From Mesostigma viride (taxonomy: Eukaryota; Streptophyta; Mesostigmatophyceae; Mesostigmatales; Mesostigmataceae): a stretch of DNA of 64,000 nucleotides. Position numbers and translations under genes: made by a program. Position 1 is the stretch's first letter, and each line of letters opens with the position of its first letter. Below the pieces are notes generated by a model. It saw only the letters and a program-made list of their open reading frames with translations, had not been told where the DNA came from and made no database searches. This document shows positions 44,901 to 55,012 of the stretch, one piece after another. The stretch spans positions 1,243,582-1,307,581 of the forward strand of contig RPFO01000418.1 of the NCBI GenBank assembly GCA_009746045.1. Reading direction: 5' to 3'.

Positions 44901-45430
44901 CTTTGAATAACTGCCCGCAAGCGGCCCATGGATTTACTCCCTTCTTCCTGGACACGGGTAGGCAGCCTCTTACCCCTACCTCTATCATCGCTAGCTCTCT
45001 TCGTGATAAAGATACGGTGGCTCGCGATACTATTGCTGGTGTGAATGAGTTATTAGCTAAAATGCGTGATGTTCATGATCGTGCCATCGAGGGCTATCAT
45101 AAGGCCCAATCTAAATATTTAGCTAGATTGCGAGCTTCGCTAGATCGCAGGGCCCCAGAGATAGAAGTAGGAGATTTGGTGCTAGTAGAAGGCCCCCGTG
45201 TTGGCCGGTTTGCGCATACGTTCGAGGCGGAACTTAAAGTGAAGCTTCGGGCTGCCTACCTAGGTCCCCTTAGGGTTCTTGCTCGCGTAGGAAATTTCTT
45301 GTATGAAGTTGATATCCCTACTTCCTGGCAGACCTTCTCTCGTACCTTCCACAGGAGCCAGCTAAAATTATATCACCAGAGCACCTTCGCTGGTCGTGAA
45401 CAGGCTCCTGCTCGATCCCCTAGAACATAA
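41982..45430 (+). pseudogene. Gypsy pol: reverse transcriptase, RNase H, integrase (one frameshift)
   Basis: First part 41,982-43,214: reverse transcriptase with LVTDYRKLNDITVKSKYPLP, FTVLDCADGFWQLRIA, and catalytic YLDD at residues 305-308, ending at a stop produced by a one-base shift near 43,200. Second part 43,205-45,430: RNase H (VVATDASKVAIGGVLLQ, TDHRPLTHLL), then integrase with an HHCC zinc site (HDLSAHQGNKRVIDL, CQSCQEM) and DDE residues in MMDFVGPF, FISDKDKLF and HLVERLNRVVEEAL. All catalytic residues are kept. The frameshift may be inactivation or sequencing error. About 25 extra residues sit between the VLRPVM helix and YLDD. Confidence 0.85.
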
Positions 45431-45632
45431 CCCGGAAACGGGTGAGGTGGAGGACGAGGTTGAGGCCATAGTAGCACACCGTGATGTCAAGCGCGGACGG
45501 GGTGTGCAGCGCCAGTACAAAATTAAATGGATGTATTCCCGTGGTGAGGTGGACAGGGTGTGGTATACAGAAGCAGAATTAGACGGGTGCGCTCGCCTTC
45601 TTCAAGAATATAAAACCCTACACTCTCTGTAG
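45396..45632 (+). CDS. Chromodomain tail of gypsy integrase, +1 frame
   Basis: EVEAIVAHRDVKRGRGVQRQ then YKIKWMYSRGEVDRVWYTEA and LLQEYK match the chromodomain pattern (Y-x-I/V-K-W...W). It overlaps the end of pol by 35 bp in another frame, so it would need a frameshift or a sequence error to be fused to integrase. Chromodomains steer integration to particular chromatin. Confidence 0.75.
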   Translation: MNRLLLDPLEHNPETGEVEDEVEAIVAHRDVKRGRGVQRQYKIKWMYSRGEVDRVWYTEAELDGCARLLQEYKTLHSL

Positions 45633-45686
45633 AACCCCTTTCCCTCCCTCCTTGCCCCTTATCATGCTCTCATTGCTGCTGGCCGG

Positions 45687-47976
45687 TTGGTTGTCCCGCC
45701 CCCGTGCAGCAGCCATGACAACGCCTACCTCTACCTCCTACGCTGGGCCCTCGGAGGATCCAACCTACGAGATATCCTACCAGGCTACCGAGTCTCCCGC
45801 CAGTGCGCGCCGGGCGGGCGCGTGTACCATGCCTTGGAGCCGGAGCTCTCCCCGGCTGTGCGTAGCGCCCTATTTATGGCACCCTGGTACGGTCCGGACC
45901 CCCAGGACCCCAACATGCTCAACCTACACTCCTTCGACGACGCTGGTGTGTGCCTACTCGGGTGTGGTCAGGACTGCCCCGGTCTACTTCAGATCGAGGC
46001 GGTGCTGAACGGGCCGCGCATTTTCGCCTACCTGTCCACACCAGCCTACCGCGAGCGCCTCCGGGTTGTTTTTCGCTGCTTTCCGGAGGACTCGGAGGTC
46101 ATGTTCGACGGTGCGCCATGCGACCTCCAGCGCGCTGTCGAGTATATGCAGTATACAGATAACCAGTTTGTCGCGACTTCGTCGTCGGAGCCTCCGGCAG
46201 TGGCTACGGAGGTCCTATCGGCCCTACCCATTACGGACTACCCGGAGGAGGCGCTCCCTCCGTCCCGCGACGACGAGTCGGGGTCGATCCTACGACTCGG
46301 CCACGCCGTCGCCTCGGACGGTTGGCCCTGTGGACGACCCACCTACCCCCGTACCGGCGTCGCCGCTGGCCACGCCTGTACCGGCCGCCACGCGAGAGGC
46401 GGACCCGGTGGTCGCTGCGCTGGTCGACTCCATGCAGGAGATGCGCGCCCAAATGCAGGTACTCATGTCGGCCTTCCTGGCTGCTGGTGCGCCTGTCACC
46501 GCCCCTACCCTTGTGGTGACTCCTACCGTCGTCGTGGCTGAGCCTGTTGGCGCCGCCGTCGTGCCTGTTAGTGCCGCCGTCACACCTACGCCCGAGGTCC
46601 TCGCTCCTACCGTCGTGCCTGTTAGTGCCTCCGTCGCATCTATGCACGAGGTCGCCGCCCCTACCGCCGCGCCTGCTAGTACCGCCGCGGCGCCCGCGCG
46701 CGAGGTCGTCGCCCCTACCGTCGCTGTTGTCGCGTCGACCCGCGAGGAGCCTGCGCCTGCTCGTGTTGCGGTCGCACCTGCGCGCGCTGTCGTCGCTCCT
46801 ACATGTGCTGTCGGCGCTCCGGCGCGTGACCCCGTGGTGTCCTCCGGTTCGGTCGCCGAGCCGCGTCCAGTGGTTCCGCCGCCGGCTTCTGGAGGGCCCC
46901 CTTCCACGTCTACTACTCTGTCGCCTAGTGGTGATGTTCTACCGCCGGCTGTGGCGGCCAAGTTGATGGTGGACCAGGCCCGCTTGAGCGCTGTCGTGGC
47001 GCAGCGCTCCCTGTTCGCGCAGTTGAACGAGTTGCGCATTGGTGACCCGTTGGAGACTCCGTCGGTTGCGCAGAACTGTCCGGTTATCTCTGACCAGGCG
47101 ATGGTGGGGCATGGCCTGTCGGTGTCAGCGTGTCGGGAGTTGCAGGTCCCCCGGGTGTCTGTGGATGTTGTACAGGTTCCCCGCTCGCTTGCGGCAAGCA
47201 CTCGTAACGATATCCCCGCGGCTGCTGCTACGCAACCGCGGGACACAGATGTCCCTCCGTTCGGGATGATTGTGCTTCCCGACCCGGTGTACGAGGGCGA
47301 CTGTTTGGTTCGCCGTCTCGCCTACCGTTGGGCCCGTCATCACAATGACCGCCTTACCTACGCCAGCTGGGCGTGGGCCTACCCTGCTCCCTTGCGCGTG
47401 CCGGCATCGGACGCCGTCTTCTTCTACCGCCCACCGCGCTCTCCAGGTCTTCTGGCGACACAGCTGCAGCCCTCCCTGCTGTGGGACGCGTGTCGGCCCG
47501 CCCCCCTGCCCGGCCAGGGGTTGGACCATCGGTGTGGTCCGCCTCCCCGCGTGGGGCCCTACCTTTCTACTTTTGGTTCACGGCAGTGTCCCCGGCGTTG
47601 GCGAGGCCGAGGGATTCGGCATATCCGTCTTTGGCCGGCCAACGTGGATCGGCTTCTTGAGCTTTTCTTCACGACTGTGCAGCTTTCCCAGTTGACTGTG
47701 GCCAGCCGTGCCTACCTCCGCATTTTGTGCGTGTGTGCAGTGGAACCCTTTTTCGCTCAATTTTCCTGCGGCCACATTGACTGGGCCAGGATGCAGGTTG
47801 TTTTGACACAACACAGGTATTACTGGGCCTTTCTGGGGTTGTTCCCCGAGGGCGTGTGGGAGGATGTCTACCTTACCATTGACCGCCATGACAACGACGA
47901 GGATGTCGTTCATTACCGCGCGTACTTGGATGTGCTGATAGCGACGCGCGGGACCTACCAGGCTGATGGCCAGTAG
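45687..47976 (+). pseudogene. Large extra 3' ORF of the gypsy element, one frameshift
   Basis: Frame 1 (45,687 to about 46,320): NAYLYLLRWALGGSNLRDIL, APGGRVYHALEPELSPAVRS, ending in acidic ITDYPEEALPPSRDDESGS. Then one frame over, from about 46,310 to 47,976: ADPVVAALVDSMQEMRAQMQ (coiled coil), a long Val/Ala/Pro/Thr repeat of the type APTVVPVSA/APAREVVAPT, ALFAQLNEL-like helices, and a globular C-terminus (LVRRLAYRWARHHNDRLTYA, SRAYLRILCVCAVEPFFAQF, WAFLGLFPEGVWEDVYLTI). No zinc knuckle, signal peptide or membrane anchor seen. It could be a displaced Gag or a novel accessory protein; no family recognised. Confidence 0.65.
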
Positions 47977-48362
47977 ATAGAGGGCTCTAGGCCCGACCTG
48001 AGGGTGTTGTCCCTCCGGTATATAGAGTCGCCCTCTATGCTTGGCCAGTTGGTTGGTTATCCTTGGCACTTGGTGTGAGTATTGTTTCCTACGCGTGTCC
48101 TGCCTAGTGCCGTCCCGCCCGGCAAGCCTCAGTGCAAGGCAGTTAGGGGAGCCTCACACCCGGCGTGGTGCTGGTGATCCCTACACCGTTTGGGGTGGAC
48201 CCGAGGTTAACTTATTTGCGCTGGGAGCCCTGGGTGGCTAGTTGATTGTGTTGGGTTATAGTTGGGTGCGATAGGTTTTTATTCCTACCGACCTACCTCC
48301 GTCTGTGTATGATCCAGTGTTTATGCTCCCCTGACGTAGGGAGAGGACTCCCTACCTTTTAT

Positions 48363-48372
48363 GGGGGGGAGG
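48363..48372 (+). promoter_or_regulatory. Polypurine tract of gypsy element
   Basis: GGGGGGGAGG immediately before TGTTACGG; plus-strand priming site that fixes the 3' LTR start at 48,373. Confidence 0.7.
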
Positions 48373-48630
48373 TGTTACGGCGCGTAACAAACTGTGTTAT
48401 TACGGCCGTAAATTCAGGCCTTACGTTATTGGTGGCCTCAGCTATTCCGGAACAGTCCGTGGTTACGACTGTTGTCCTTCCTACGTTTACGTGTGGTTAG
48501 GACCCTTTTTATTAGTCGGTCCAGTTACGTGTCAATTGTTCAGTGCTGTGGGCCGGTGCAGTCGCGCCGCGCTGCGTACTTTATGGCCTGGACCGTTGGC
48601 GCTCTGTGTGTTCTGGACCAACGCCCTCCC

Positions 48631-49050
48631 TTAATTAATTAATTAATAATTAATTAATAAGCACGTGACTGCGTCACGTGGGTGCCAATACAGAGTAAAG
48701 GAACCTTCAACCCTATATACACAGTGAGAAGGAGGGAGGGCGCCCTAGCTTCTCTCACTGCCGCAGGTGGGCAGGCCACAGAGCGCTCTCTCCACGGCAT
48801 GGTGCCGGGGCGCAACACTGTGGGTGCAATACAACCAGTGCAATACCATAGGTAGGCTGACGCATAGCTTATGCTACAAATGTGAGGTGGGCTCAAGACG
48901 TCGGCTAATTAAGGCGCAAGCTGATGGCCACAAGGTGCCAGAGCTAATTGAAGGTACTATAACGCTGTGCGCTAATATCGTTTCAAGTGCTGTAATGCCT
49001 AAGCTATCCCATCATCGATTGCCCCCATCTAGACAACTAGCTGGAGTGCT
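48631..49050. other. Spacer with (TTAA)n tract and dispersed CACGTG motif
   Basis: (TTAATTAAT)n at 48,631-48,660, then CACGTGACTGCGTCACGTG at 48,662-48,680. The remainder up to 49,050 shows no gene. Confidence 0.6.
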
Positions 49051-50505
49051 CTATCCCGGGGAAGCCCGGGGGGGCTTCCACAGTTTCTTGTTGACGTAGA
49101 GGTCCCCGCCCCGCCAGTACACTTGGGGCTTCTCGGGGTTGGTCTTGTGGCGGATGTAGTCGGGCCACTGATCGCGGCGTTGCTGCTGCTGGGCTGGCGT
49201 CAGGTCGTCGTCAAGCGACCAGGAGGTGTCCACCAGCTTCTTGCGGCGAGAGAGGAACCGAACTCGGGCTGTGATGTCGCTGAAGGTGAGGACCACTGGA
49301 GGGGGCCCAGCCTTGGCCCGTGGATGGGGCAGGCGGTAGGCGCCCTGCAGTATCGCACCTGGCAGCTGCATGCGCGCCAAGAGCTGTTTCTTCAGCTCGT
49401 CGAGAAGAGAGTCTGGGGTCTCCTCCGGCAGCATGTCGAAGCGCCTGAGGATGACCCGGCAGCGGCGACGGTCGCGGTCAGCGGCCTCGCGGCGCGTGTC
49501 TTCCAGCTCCTGGAGCTTGGTGGTGATGGCGGTCGTGGTAGAGGATGCCTGGCTCTTGAGCAGGTCCGCCCAGGAGGCGCGAGTCGAGGGGTCATCACTA
49601 GCCCTACCAGCAGGTTGGGCGGCGATGGTGGCCGTTCGCTCGGCGATCTCGGGGACCTGCGTGGCCAGGGCGTCTACCTTGGCGGCAACTGCCTCAAGTT
49701 TCACGGTGCCTTGGCCGACTCGGCCTTCCACCTGGTTAAGGCGGGTGGTCACAGTGGCTGTGGCCTCGGAAACTTTGGTGGCAATGTGCTCTTGCGTAGC
49801 AGTAAACTGAGGCTGGAGCTTAAGGGCGACTCTGGCTTCAATGTTGTTGACCTTGGCCGAGAGAGTGTTGAGTGGGCCGTCAGGCGCGTTCAGGGCGGCG
49901 AGCTGCTCAGCCATCGGCGCCAGCTGCTCCGCCACTGCAGCTCGGATGGAGTCCGTGCTGGGGGAGGTGCTGCTCTGCGGGGATGCTGCAGCTGCTGTGG
50001 CTGCCCGTCTGCGCTCATGCAGGAGGCTCCTGAGGCCAGCGTAGCCAATCTGGGTGATGTCGTGGGCGTCGCAGCGCAGGTAGCTGCACATGATGACTGC
50101 CTTCAAGTACGCCTCCGGTTCTTGAAGCAGCCATTCCCAGGCGGGCTTGGTGACCTTGTCGCCAGGGGTAGGCAGGAAAAGTTCGTCATGGCGGGCCAGG
50201 AACTTGATAACATCGTCACATTGTTCCTTCGTGAGCGTAAAGATTTCCAAGATGCAAAAATCCCGCTGGCCGGCGCCGAAGCGGCGGACGTCCCATTTGG
50301 TATGGGAAGTTCGGGTTTTCTTGGGAATGGGCGACGAATTTGGCGTAGAGCACTGCGTCGAGGGAGGCAGACCGGGGGGGAGAGCTTCGATCAGCGCAAA
50401 AAGGTTGGCGTCCGCAGGAGTTGATGTCGCACGTGCTGCTGTCGACGGGAATGCCGACGACAGCTCAAAATGTTTGTCAAGGCTGCGTTTTGGTGGCATT
50501 TGCAA
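49051..50505 (-). CDS. L1-type ORF1 protein, intact (third element)
   Basis: 484 codons; best start MPPKRSLDKHFELSSAF at 50,499. Residues ~1-60 are Ser/Pro-rich with a basic PKKTRTSHTKWDVR motif. Residues 60-160 form a folded block (GQRDFCILEIFTLTKEQCDD, YLKAVIMCSYLRCDAHDIT). Residues 180-330 are a long coiled coil with heptad-like A/V/L spacing (AKVNNIEARVALKLQ, TRLNQVEGRVGQGTVKLEA). A linker (SWADLLKSQASSTTT) leads to an RRM-like C-terminus (VILRRFDMLPEETPDSLLDE, YRLPHPRAKAGPPPVVLTF, PQVYWRGGDLYVNKKLW). It presumably trimerises and binds LINE RNA. No ORF2 follows, so the element would depend on an autonomous partner. Confidence 0.85.
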   Translation of the reverse strand: MQMPPKRSLDKHFELSSAFPSTAARATSTPADANLFALIEALPPGLPPSTQCSTPNSSPIPKKTRTSHTKWDVRRFGAGQRDFCILEIFTLTKEQCDDVIKFLARHDELFLPTPGDKVTKPAWEWLLQEPEAYLKAVIMCSYLRCDAHDITQIGYAGLRSLLHERRRAATAAAASPQSSTSPSTDSIRAAVAEQLAPMAEQLAALNAPDGPLNTLSAKVNNIEARVALKLQPQFTATQEHIATKVSEATATVTTRLNQVEGRVGQGTVKLEAVAAKVDALATQVPEIAERTATIAAQPAGRASDDPSTRASWADLLKSQASSTTTAITTKLQELEDTRREAADRDRRRCRVILRRFDMLPEETPDSLLDELKKQLLARMQLPGAILQGAYRLPHPRAKAGPPPVVLTFSDITARVRFLSRRKKLVDTSWSLDDDLTPAQQQQRRDQWPDYIRHKTNPEKPQVYWRGGDLYVNKKLWKPPRASPG

Positions 50506-50630
50506 AATACTGCGTTACAGCCGTAACCGATTATACTAGCAGATGCGTCTTGAAAAGACGCATCTGATGCAAGTAGCCTGACTGAATTTGGGGCTCAGAC
50601 GCAAAAGTTCTGAGCTCCGCCGTCAGCCAT
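50506..50630 (-). promoter_or_regulatory. 5' leader with conserved micro-ORF
   Basis: The micro-ORF MADGGAQNFCV-stop spans 50,630-50,595 and overlaps a GCTCAG/CTGAGC hairpin. Downstream is a strong hairpin with the arm AGATGCGTCTT at 50,541-50,565. It parallels the leader at 31,945-32,071 (32 of 36 micro-ORF bases identical, same length, stop kept). Confidence 0.75.
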
Positions 50631-50639
50631 GTCCGCTCG

Positions 50640-50857
50640 TGGCTCGTGGCTCGTCCCTCCCTTAGTACGGGGCAATAGAATGTTGTCCTGCGTAGATCTA
50701 CCCTGTCCGTGATCGTACGGGCGAGGGCCATGTGTGGCCCGAGCACGCACGAGGTTGTCGGCCAATTTAGGTGTTGCAATTTCCTTGTGTTGACAGTTCG
50801 ACCTTTGATATGGCTTGTTACAGCTAGTCGAAGAACCATGGATGTACGTTATTGCCA
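50640..50857 (+). other. Left half of an older repeat split by the CACTA element
   Basis: Decayed sequence immediately left of the CACTA insertion. In one frame it reads IWLVTASRRTMDV, weakly like GLCKWLMAYYSNTYV of the 41.5-kb protein, whose clearer relative resumes right of the CACTA element at 59,600. Weak on its own. Confidence 0.35.
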
Positions 50858-50870
50858 CACTAGGAACTCG

Positions 50871-51260
50871 TTGGTGGTAAAAGTGGTAAAAGTGGTAAAA
50901 GTGGGTGGTAAAAAGTGGTAAAAAGTGGTAAAAAGTGGTAAAAAGTGGTAAAAAGTGGTAAAAAGTGGTAAAAAGTGGTAAAAAGTGGTAAAAAGTGGTA
51001 AAAAGTGGTAAAAAGTGGTAAAACGGTGGGAAAACGCTAGGAGAAAAGCAGGTGGTTAAATCATTTTACCACCTTTTACCACCCCTTTTACCACCAAAGT
51101 GGTAAAAAATACCACCAAGTGGTAAAAGCGAGGGTGGTAAAAACACGCCACACAGTGGTAAAAGTGAGGGTGGTAAAAAGTGGTAAAAAGTGGTAAAAAT
51201 GAGGGTGGTAAAAAAATACCACAAAGTGGTAAAAATGACAGTGATAAAAAAGGGGAAAAT
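50871..51260. repeat. Left subterminal GTGGTAAAAA array of CACTA element
   Basis: About fifteen tandem GGTAAAAAGT 10-mers (50,879-51,021), then irregular direct and inverted copies with GAGGGTGGTAAAAA. Typical dense subterminal motif of CACTA transposons, bound by the element's transposase in characterised cases. Confidence 0.9.
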
Positions 51261-51826
51261 GCAGATTTTGCCAGCATTACAACACAAGCACTGTTAAGAA
51301 CAGCTTAACAGGCCATCATTCCAAATGGTTTCTTTATTACAAATAATAATACATCCCATTAACAGTTGTCTCTCTTGATTTACAATGAGGATTTAGCCCC
51401 ACATTGGGCGTCTCATCGATACGTTTACACCATTGTGAAATAACACAGGCCGCATCAATCCCAGCCAATTAATTTACTTCTTCTTCAGGTGTCATCATGA
51501 TCAATGATGCTTCTTTGCCTGAACAAAGCCACACAGTTGCCAGCACTCATGCTCTGGAGGCCTGCAGGCACACAGAGCACCACCATTGAAGAGGACACAA
51601 GGGCAGCAAGGCAGGGGGGGGGGGGCACTGAGTCAGGCACGGCAGATAGTTGTTGCCCAGCAAAACATCCTATGCATGGTGAAATGGGTTATGCCTGTGG
51701 GTATGATGCATGACCTAGCATGAGAGTGATACATACATGAGTAACAAAAATATACGCACATGGCAATTGGGTGTGACAACACCACATCACTACATAGCTA
51801 AAACGTGCTTCAGAAAAAACATTCCA

Positions 51827-54071
51827 CTAAATTACCGGATCAGGAGTCTGACTCTGGGACTCCTTTGCTTGCCGCTCCAGCTCAACTTTCCGCTGCGCTT
51901 TTGCCATCATGGCCTTGAGCGCGGCAAGCTCCAGTTCCGCCTCGGTGAGATCTGGCGCGGAGGGAGCATCGGCAGACGCCGTTGCGGCCGGAGAGCTAGA
52001 GGCAGGCGGGATCGCTGGCGCGGAGGGAGCACCGGCAGACTCCGTTGCGGTCGAAGAGCTAGAGGCAGGCGGGATCGCTGGCGCGGAGGGAGCACCGGCA
52101 GACGCCATTGCGGGCGAAGGGCTAGAGGCAGGCGGGATCGCTGGCGCGGAGGGAGCACCGGCAGACACCGTTGCGGCCGGAGAGCTAGAGGCAGGCGGGA
52201 TCGCTGGCGCGGAGGGAGCACCGGCAGACACCGTTGCGGTCGAAGAGCTAGAGGCAGGCGGGATCGCTGGCGCGGAGGGAGCACCGGCAGACGCCTTCTC
52301 CTTGGGTGGCGCCCGCGCTCGCTTGGCCGGTACATACTCATCCGACACCTCCTCCTTCTCCTCTGCTGGCCCCCAACTCTCCTTCAATTTTGCACGTGCG
52401 CCTCGAAGGTCGTCGTCAGTGACGTTGCCCAGAAGGACCCACGCATTCTCGTTGCCCTCGGCGTCACCGTAATGCATCGTGGCAAAGTCAACAAACAGCA
52501 TTTGCGAGCCCCCATCACGCTCCACAAACCGCGTGCCGTAAGGGGCCTTGAGCTTCGGCTTCACCTCCACCACTTTGCCAGGCTCCCAAACATACGCAGC
52601 CGGCCGCGCCCCATCGCGCTCGTACTTGTACCTTTGTGCCACGAAGGCCCCGTGCAGTGCTTCTCCGAAACCACCAGGGCCCGGTCGCTCTTGAACCACC
52701 GCGGTTGGCAGTAAGGTGCTCAGATAGTGCGCAAGCCCCAAGTCCATGGGACCACTAGGAAGCTTTCGCTTTGCAGCCGGCTTCTTGCTGGCGGCCGGCT
52801 TCTTGCTGGCGGCCGGCTTGTTGCTGGCGGGTGGCTTGTTGACGGCGGGGCGCGACGTGATGGGCTCGAAGACATCTGGCTTGATGGCAGGCACACGAGC
52901 GGGCGGGAGACCATCCGGCATTGGCAGGTCGGCCAGCTTGGGAACCGGAGTGGGCGGCTCCACGGTGTTGTTGGGCACCGGAGGGGACGGCTGCACAGCG
53001 TTGCTGGGCACCGGAGGGGGCGGCATGACAGGCTGCGTGCCAACGGGAGGGGGCGGCGGTACAACCTTCTTGGCCACCGGAGGGGGCGGCATGACAGGCT
53101 GCTTGGGAACGGGAGGGGGCGGCGGTACAACCTTCTTGGCCACCGGAGGCGGCGGCCTCACATCCGATACCTCCACAGGTGCAGGCGCGTACCCTGCCAC
53201 TTCCTGCTCTAACTCCTCCTCAAGGGCTTGGAGCCGAGCTCTGAGTCTCCGAATTTCATCTGCTCGGACGCCTGTGGCATGCTGCACAGGCTTGGCCTCC
53301 GGCTTGACCTCCGGCTTTACTTCCGGCTTTACTTCCGGCTTGACCTCCGGCTTGGCCGCCGGCTTGGCCGCCGGCTTGGCCGCCGGCTTTGCCGCCGGCT
53401 TGGCAGCAGGAGTTGTCTGCAAGCAGAGGGCGGGGCATGCAATAAGGACGTTAACATTCGGGAAGTCGGTTAGTAGCAGACCTGCGATGAAAGAAAAAAC
53501 CAAGAAGCTTGCAGACTCCTGTAGCTAAAGATAGCGTTATTACCTTTGGCATGTTGGTCACGTCGCTTAGCGCTTTGGTATTTTCCTTCACGTCATCATC
53601 CTCGTCCTCGGCAAAACTCTGCCTCTTTTTTAAGCTGGAGTTGCTTAGCCACCGGCTCAGCTCCTTTTTTACGAATTCTTCAACACTTAGGGCTTTGGGT
53701 TTGGAGCCCTTGGGCTTCTGGGCGGTGAGCTCACCAGTCGTCGGGTCTAGCACCCAGCTGGATGCCTCATACTTATCCAGCTCGGCACGGTTGTCGTCAG
53801 CCACACATGTTTCTAGAAAGTTTATGCAGCTCTTCTTTACCCGGTTAATGAGAGCATCAACCATGGCGCCATCCTGTTCCTTGAGGACATACCCCTCTAC
53901 GAGGTATGCACGGCCAAAGGTCGTGATTTGAAGTCTTAAGGTCCGCACATATTCCGAGGGAACGACGTTTTGTTTCGGCTTTTCCTCTTCACATGCTCTT
54001 GCATCAAATCGCTCCCACTCCTCAGGACTGCACACGTGAGCAGGTCGTAGCACTGCTACCCTTCTCGGCAT
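51827..54071 (-). CDS. CACTA companion protein (two exons)
   Basis: Exon 1 54,071-53,544, intron with donor AAAG|GTAATA and acceptor TTGCAG|ACA, exon 2 53,416-51,827: 705 residues. Residues 1-176 form a folded domain (MPRRVAVLRPAHVCSPEEWE, RLQITTFGRAYLVEGYVLKE) ending in basic/acidic KKRQSFAEDEDDD. Then come low-complexity repeats (AAKP, VKPE, PPPPVAKK), a second folded block (GLAHYLSTLLPTAVV, YVWEPGKVVEVKPKLKAPYG, QMLFVDFATMHYGDAEGNE), five ~23-residue repeats (SAGAPSAPAIPPASSS), and a C-terminal helix (LTEAELELAALKAMMAKAQR). Position suggests the TnpA-like accessory role (binding subterminal repeats), but no family similarity is evident; that is inference. Confidence 0.75.
52015..52300 (-). 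repeat. Coding minisatellite, about 69 bp, in companion gene
   Basis: Tandem units containing GGGATCGCTGGCGCGGAGGG on the plus strand encode the SAGAPSAPAIPPASSS repeats of the companion protein. The units are nearly identical, so recent expansion. Confidence 0.85.
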
Positions 54072-54586
54072 TTACAACGTTCGGTCGCACACCATGCACC
54101 ATGCAGATGACCAAGGCTGGCTAAGTCCGGAATCCCCCCGTTTTGCGAACGGAGACGGTGCCAACGTATACATGACGCACTGCACCTGCCTCTGTCCGCC
54201 GTTGGATTCAGCAGATCGACGAACCTGGCAGCATCCCGCGCAAAAATTTTTTGAACGTCTTTCGCCCAACGGCAGCTACACAAACGGCCGGACCGCACGC
54301 CTCGCGCGGGGCCCGCACGCCCCGCGCGGCTGCGTGCGGATCGGCTAAACTCCGTACTGCTTGGTACAAGTACAGAGGCCTCAGGAGCTAAGGCTGTACC
54401 GTTTCAGTAGACTTCTACCAATGAGCCCGTGACTAACCAACACTACCGTACACTGACCGTAATATCTACCATTTGAATGACTGAGAAAATGTCCGTTCGA
54501 CCTACTGGCTATATTTGGAATAAACGTACACCTATTTACCTGGAAAATGTCCGTTCGATCAAAAGGGATCGACGACATCGAAAGCG

Positions 54587-54877
54587 TTGGCGAGCAGACA
54601 CAAACTTGCAACGGACTTAGCGGCTATCACGGCGGCGGGTGGCACCAGAAAAATGGCGGTCCCACCCATGGATACCGGAATCGAGCCGAACACTTACATC
54701 GACACACATGCTTCGTGGCCAAATTTCGTGATGTCTCCTTTACCTTCCTCCACGGATACCTACATTGTCCAGTTTCATTGGTCATCCTGCCGGCTTCCTG
54801 AGTTTTATCGCCAAATTATGTTGGATGCGTTCCTGGAAATGTCGACTGAGCCGGACTTCATGGTCACGGTTGATTAG
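54587..54877 (+). CDS. Short ORF upstream of CACTA transposase, uncertain
   Basis: 96 codons starting MASRHKLATDLAAITAAGG, with EPNTYIDTHASWPNFV resembling RSFMDTHSSWPAFV inside the transposase (near 55,890). It could be a 5' exon of the transposase, a separate small gene, or a duplicated fragment; no splice join to 55,013 that keeps the frame was obvious. Confidence 0.35.
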   Translation: MASRHKLATDLAAITAAGGTRKMAVPPMDTGIEPNTYIDTHASWPNFVMSPLPSSTDTYIVQFHWSSCRLPEFYRQIMLDAFLEMSTEPDFMVTVD

Positions 54878-55012
54878 TGAGCTGCCAGTGGTCTCACTGG
54901 CGCAGACGCCCTAGCGTGGCTCGATTTGTGATCCCGATGGCGACTGGTTAGCCACGGAGGGCCGGCATTGACCATCAACGGTCGATGCCGGCCCTCCATG
55001 TAGAGATTGTAA

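Larger units (their letters stand above)
41982..48640 (+). mobile_element. Ty3/gypsy chromovirus-type LTR retrotransposon, 5' end not found
   Basis: RT-RNase H-integrase order with a chromodomain after integrase defines a Ty3/gypsy chromovirus. A polypurine tract (GGGGGGGAGG) at 48,363-48,372 precedes TGTTACGGCGCGTAAC, the probable start of the 3' LTR; the right end of the LTR cannot be fixed because no 5' LTR was found. Gag and protease are not recognisable upstream. A 760-codon ORF lies between the chromodomain and the LTR. Confidence 0.82.

Noticed and set aside
46290-47246. 318-codon minus-strand ORF
   Set aside because: Antisense of the Val/Ala/Pro-rich region of the gypsy 3' ORF.
49123-50424. 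433-codon plus-strand ORF
   Set aside because: Antisense shadow of the intact ORF1 protein on the minus strand.
50506-50630. HDV-like or hammerhead ribozyme in the ORF1 leader
   Set aside because: No hammerhead core, and the first-helix pairing works for one copy (GGCTGA/TTAGCC) but is mismatched in the other; kept only as a testable option.
50879-51021. Telomere-like repeat (GGTAAAAAGT)n
   Set aside because: It is the subterminal array of the CACTA element, mirrored at its other end; not terminal and not a telomeric motif.
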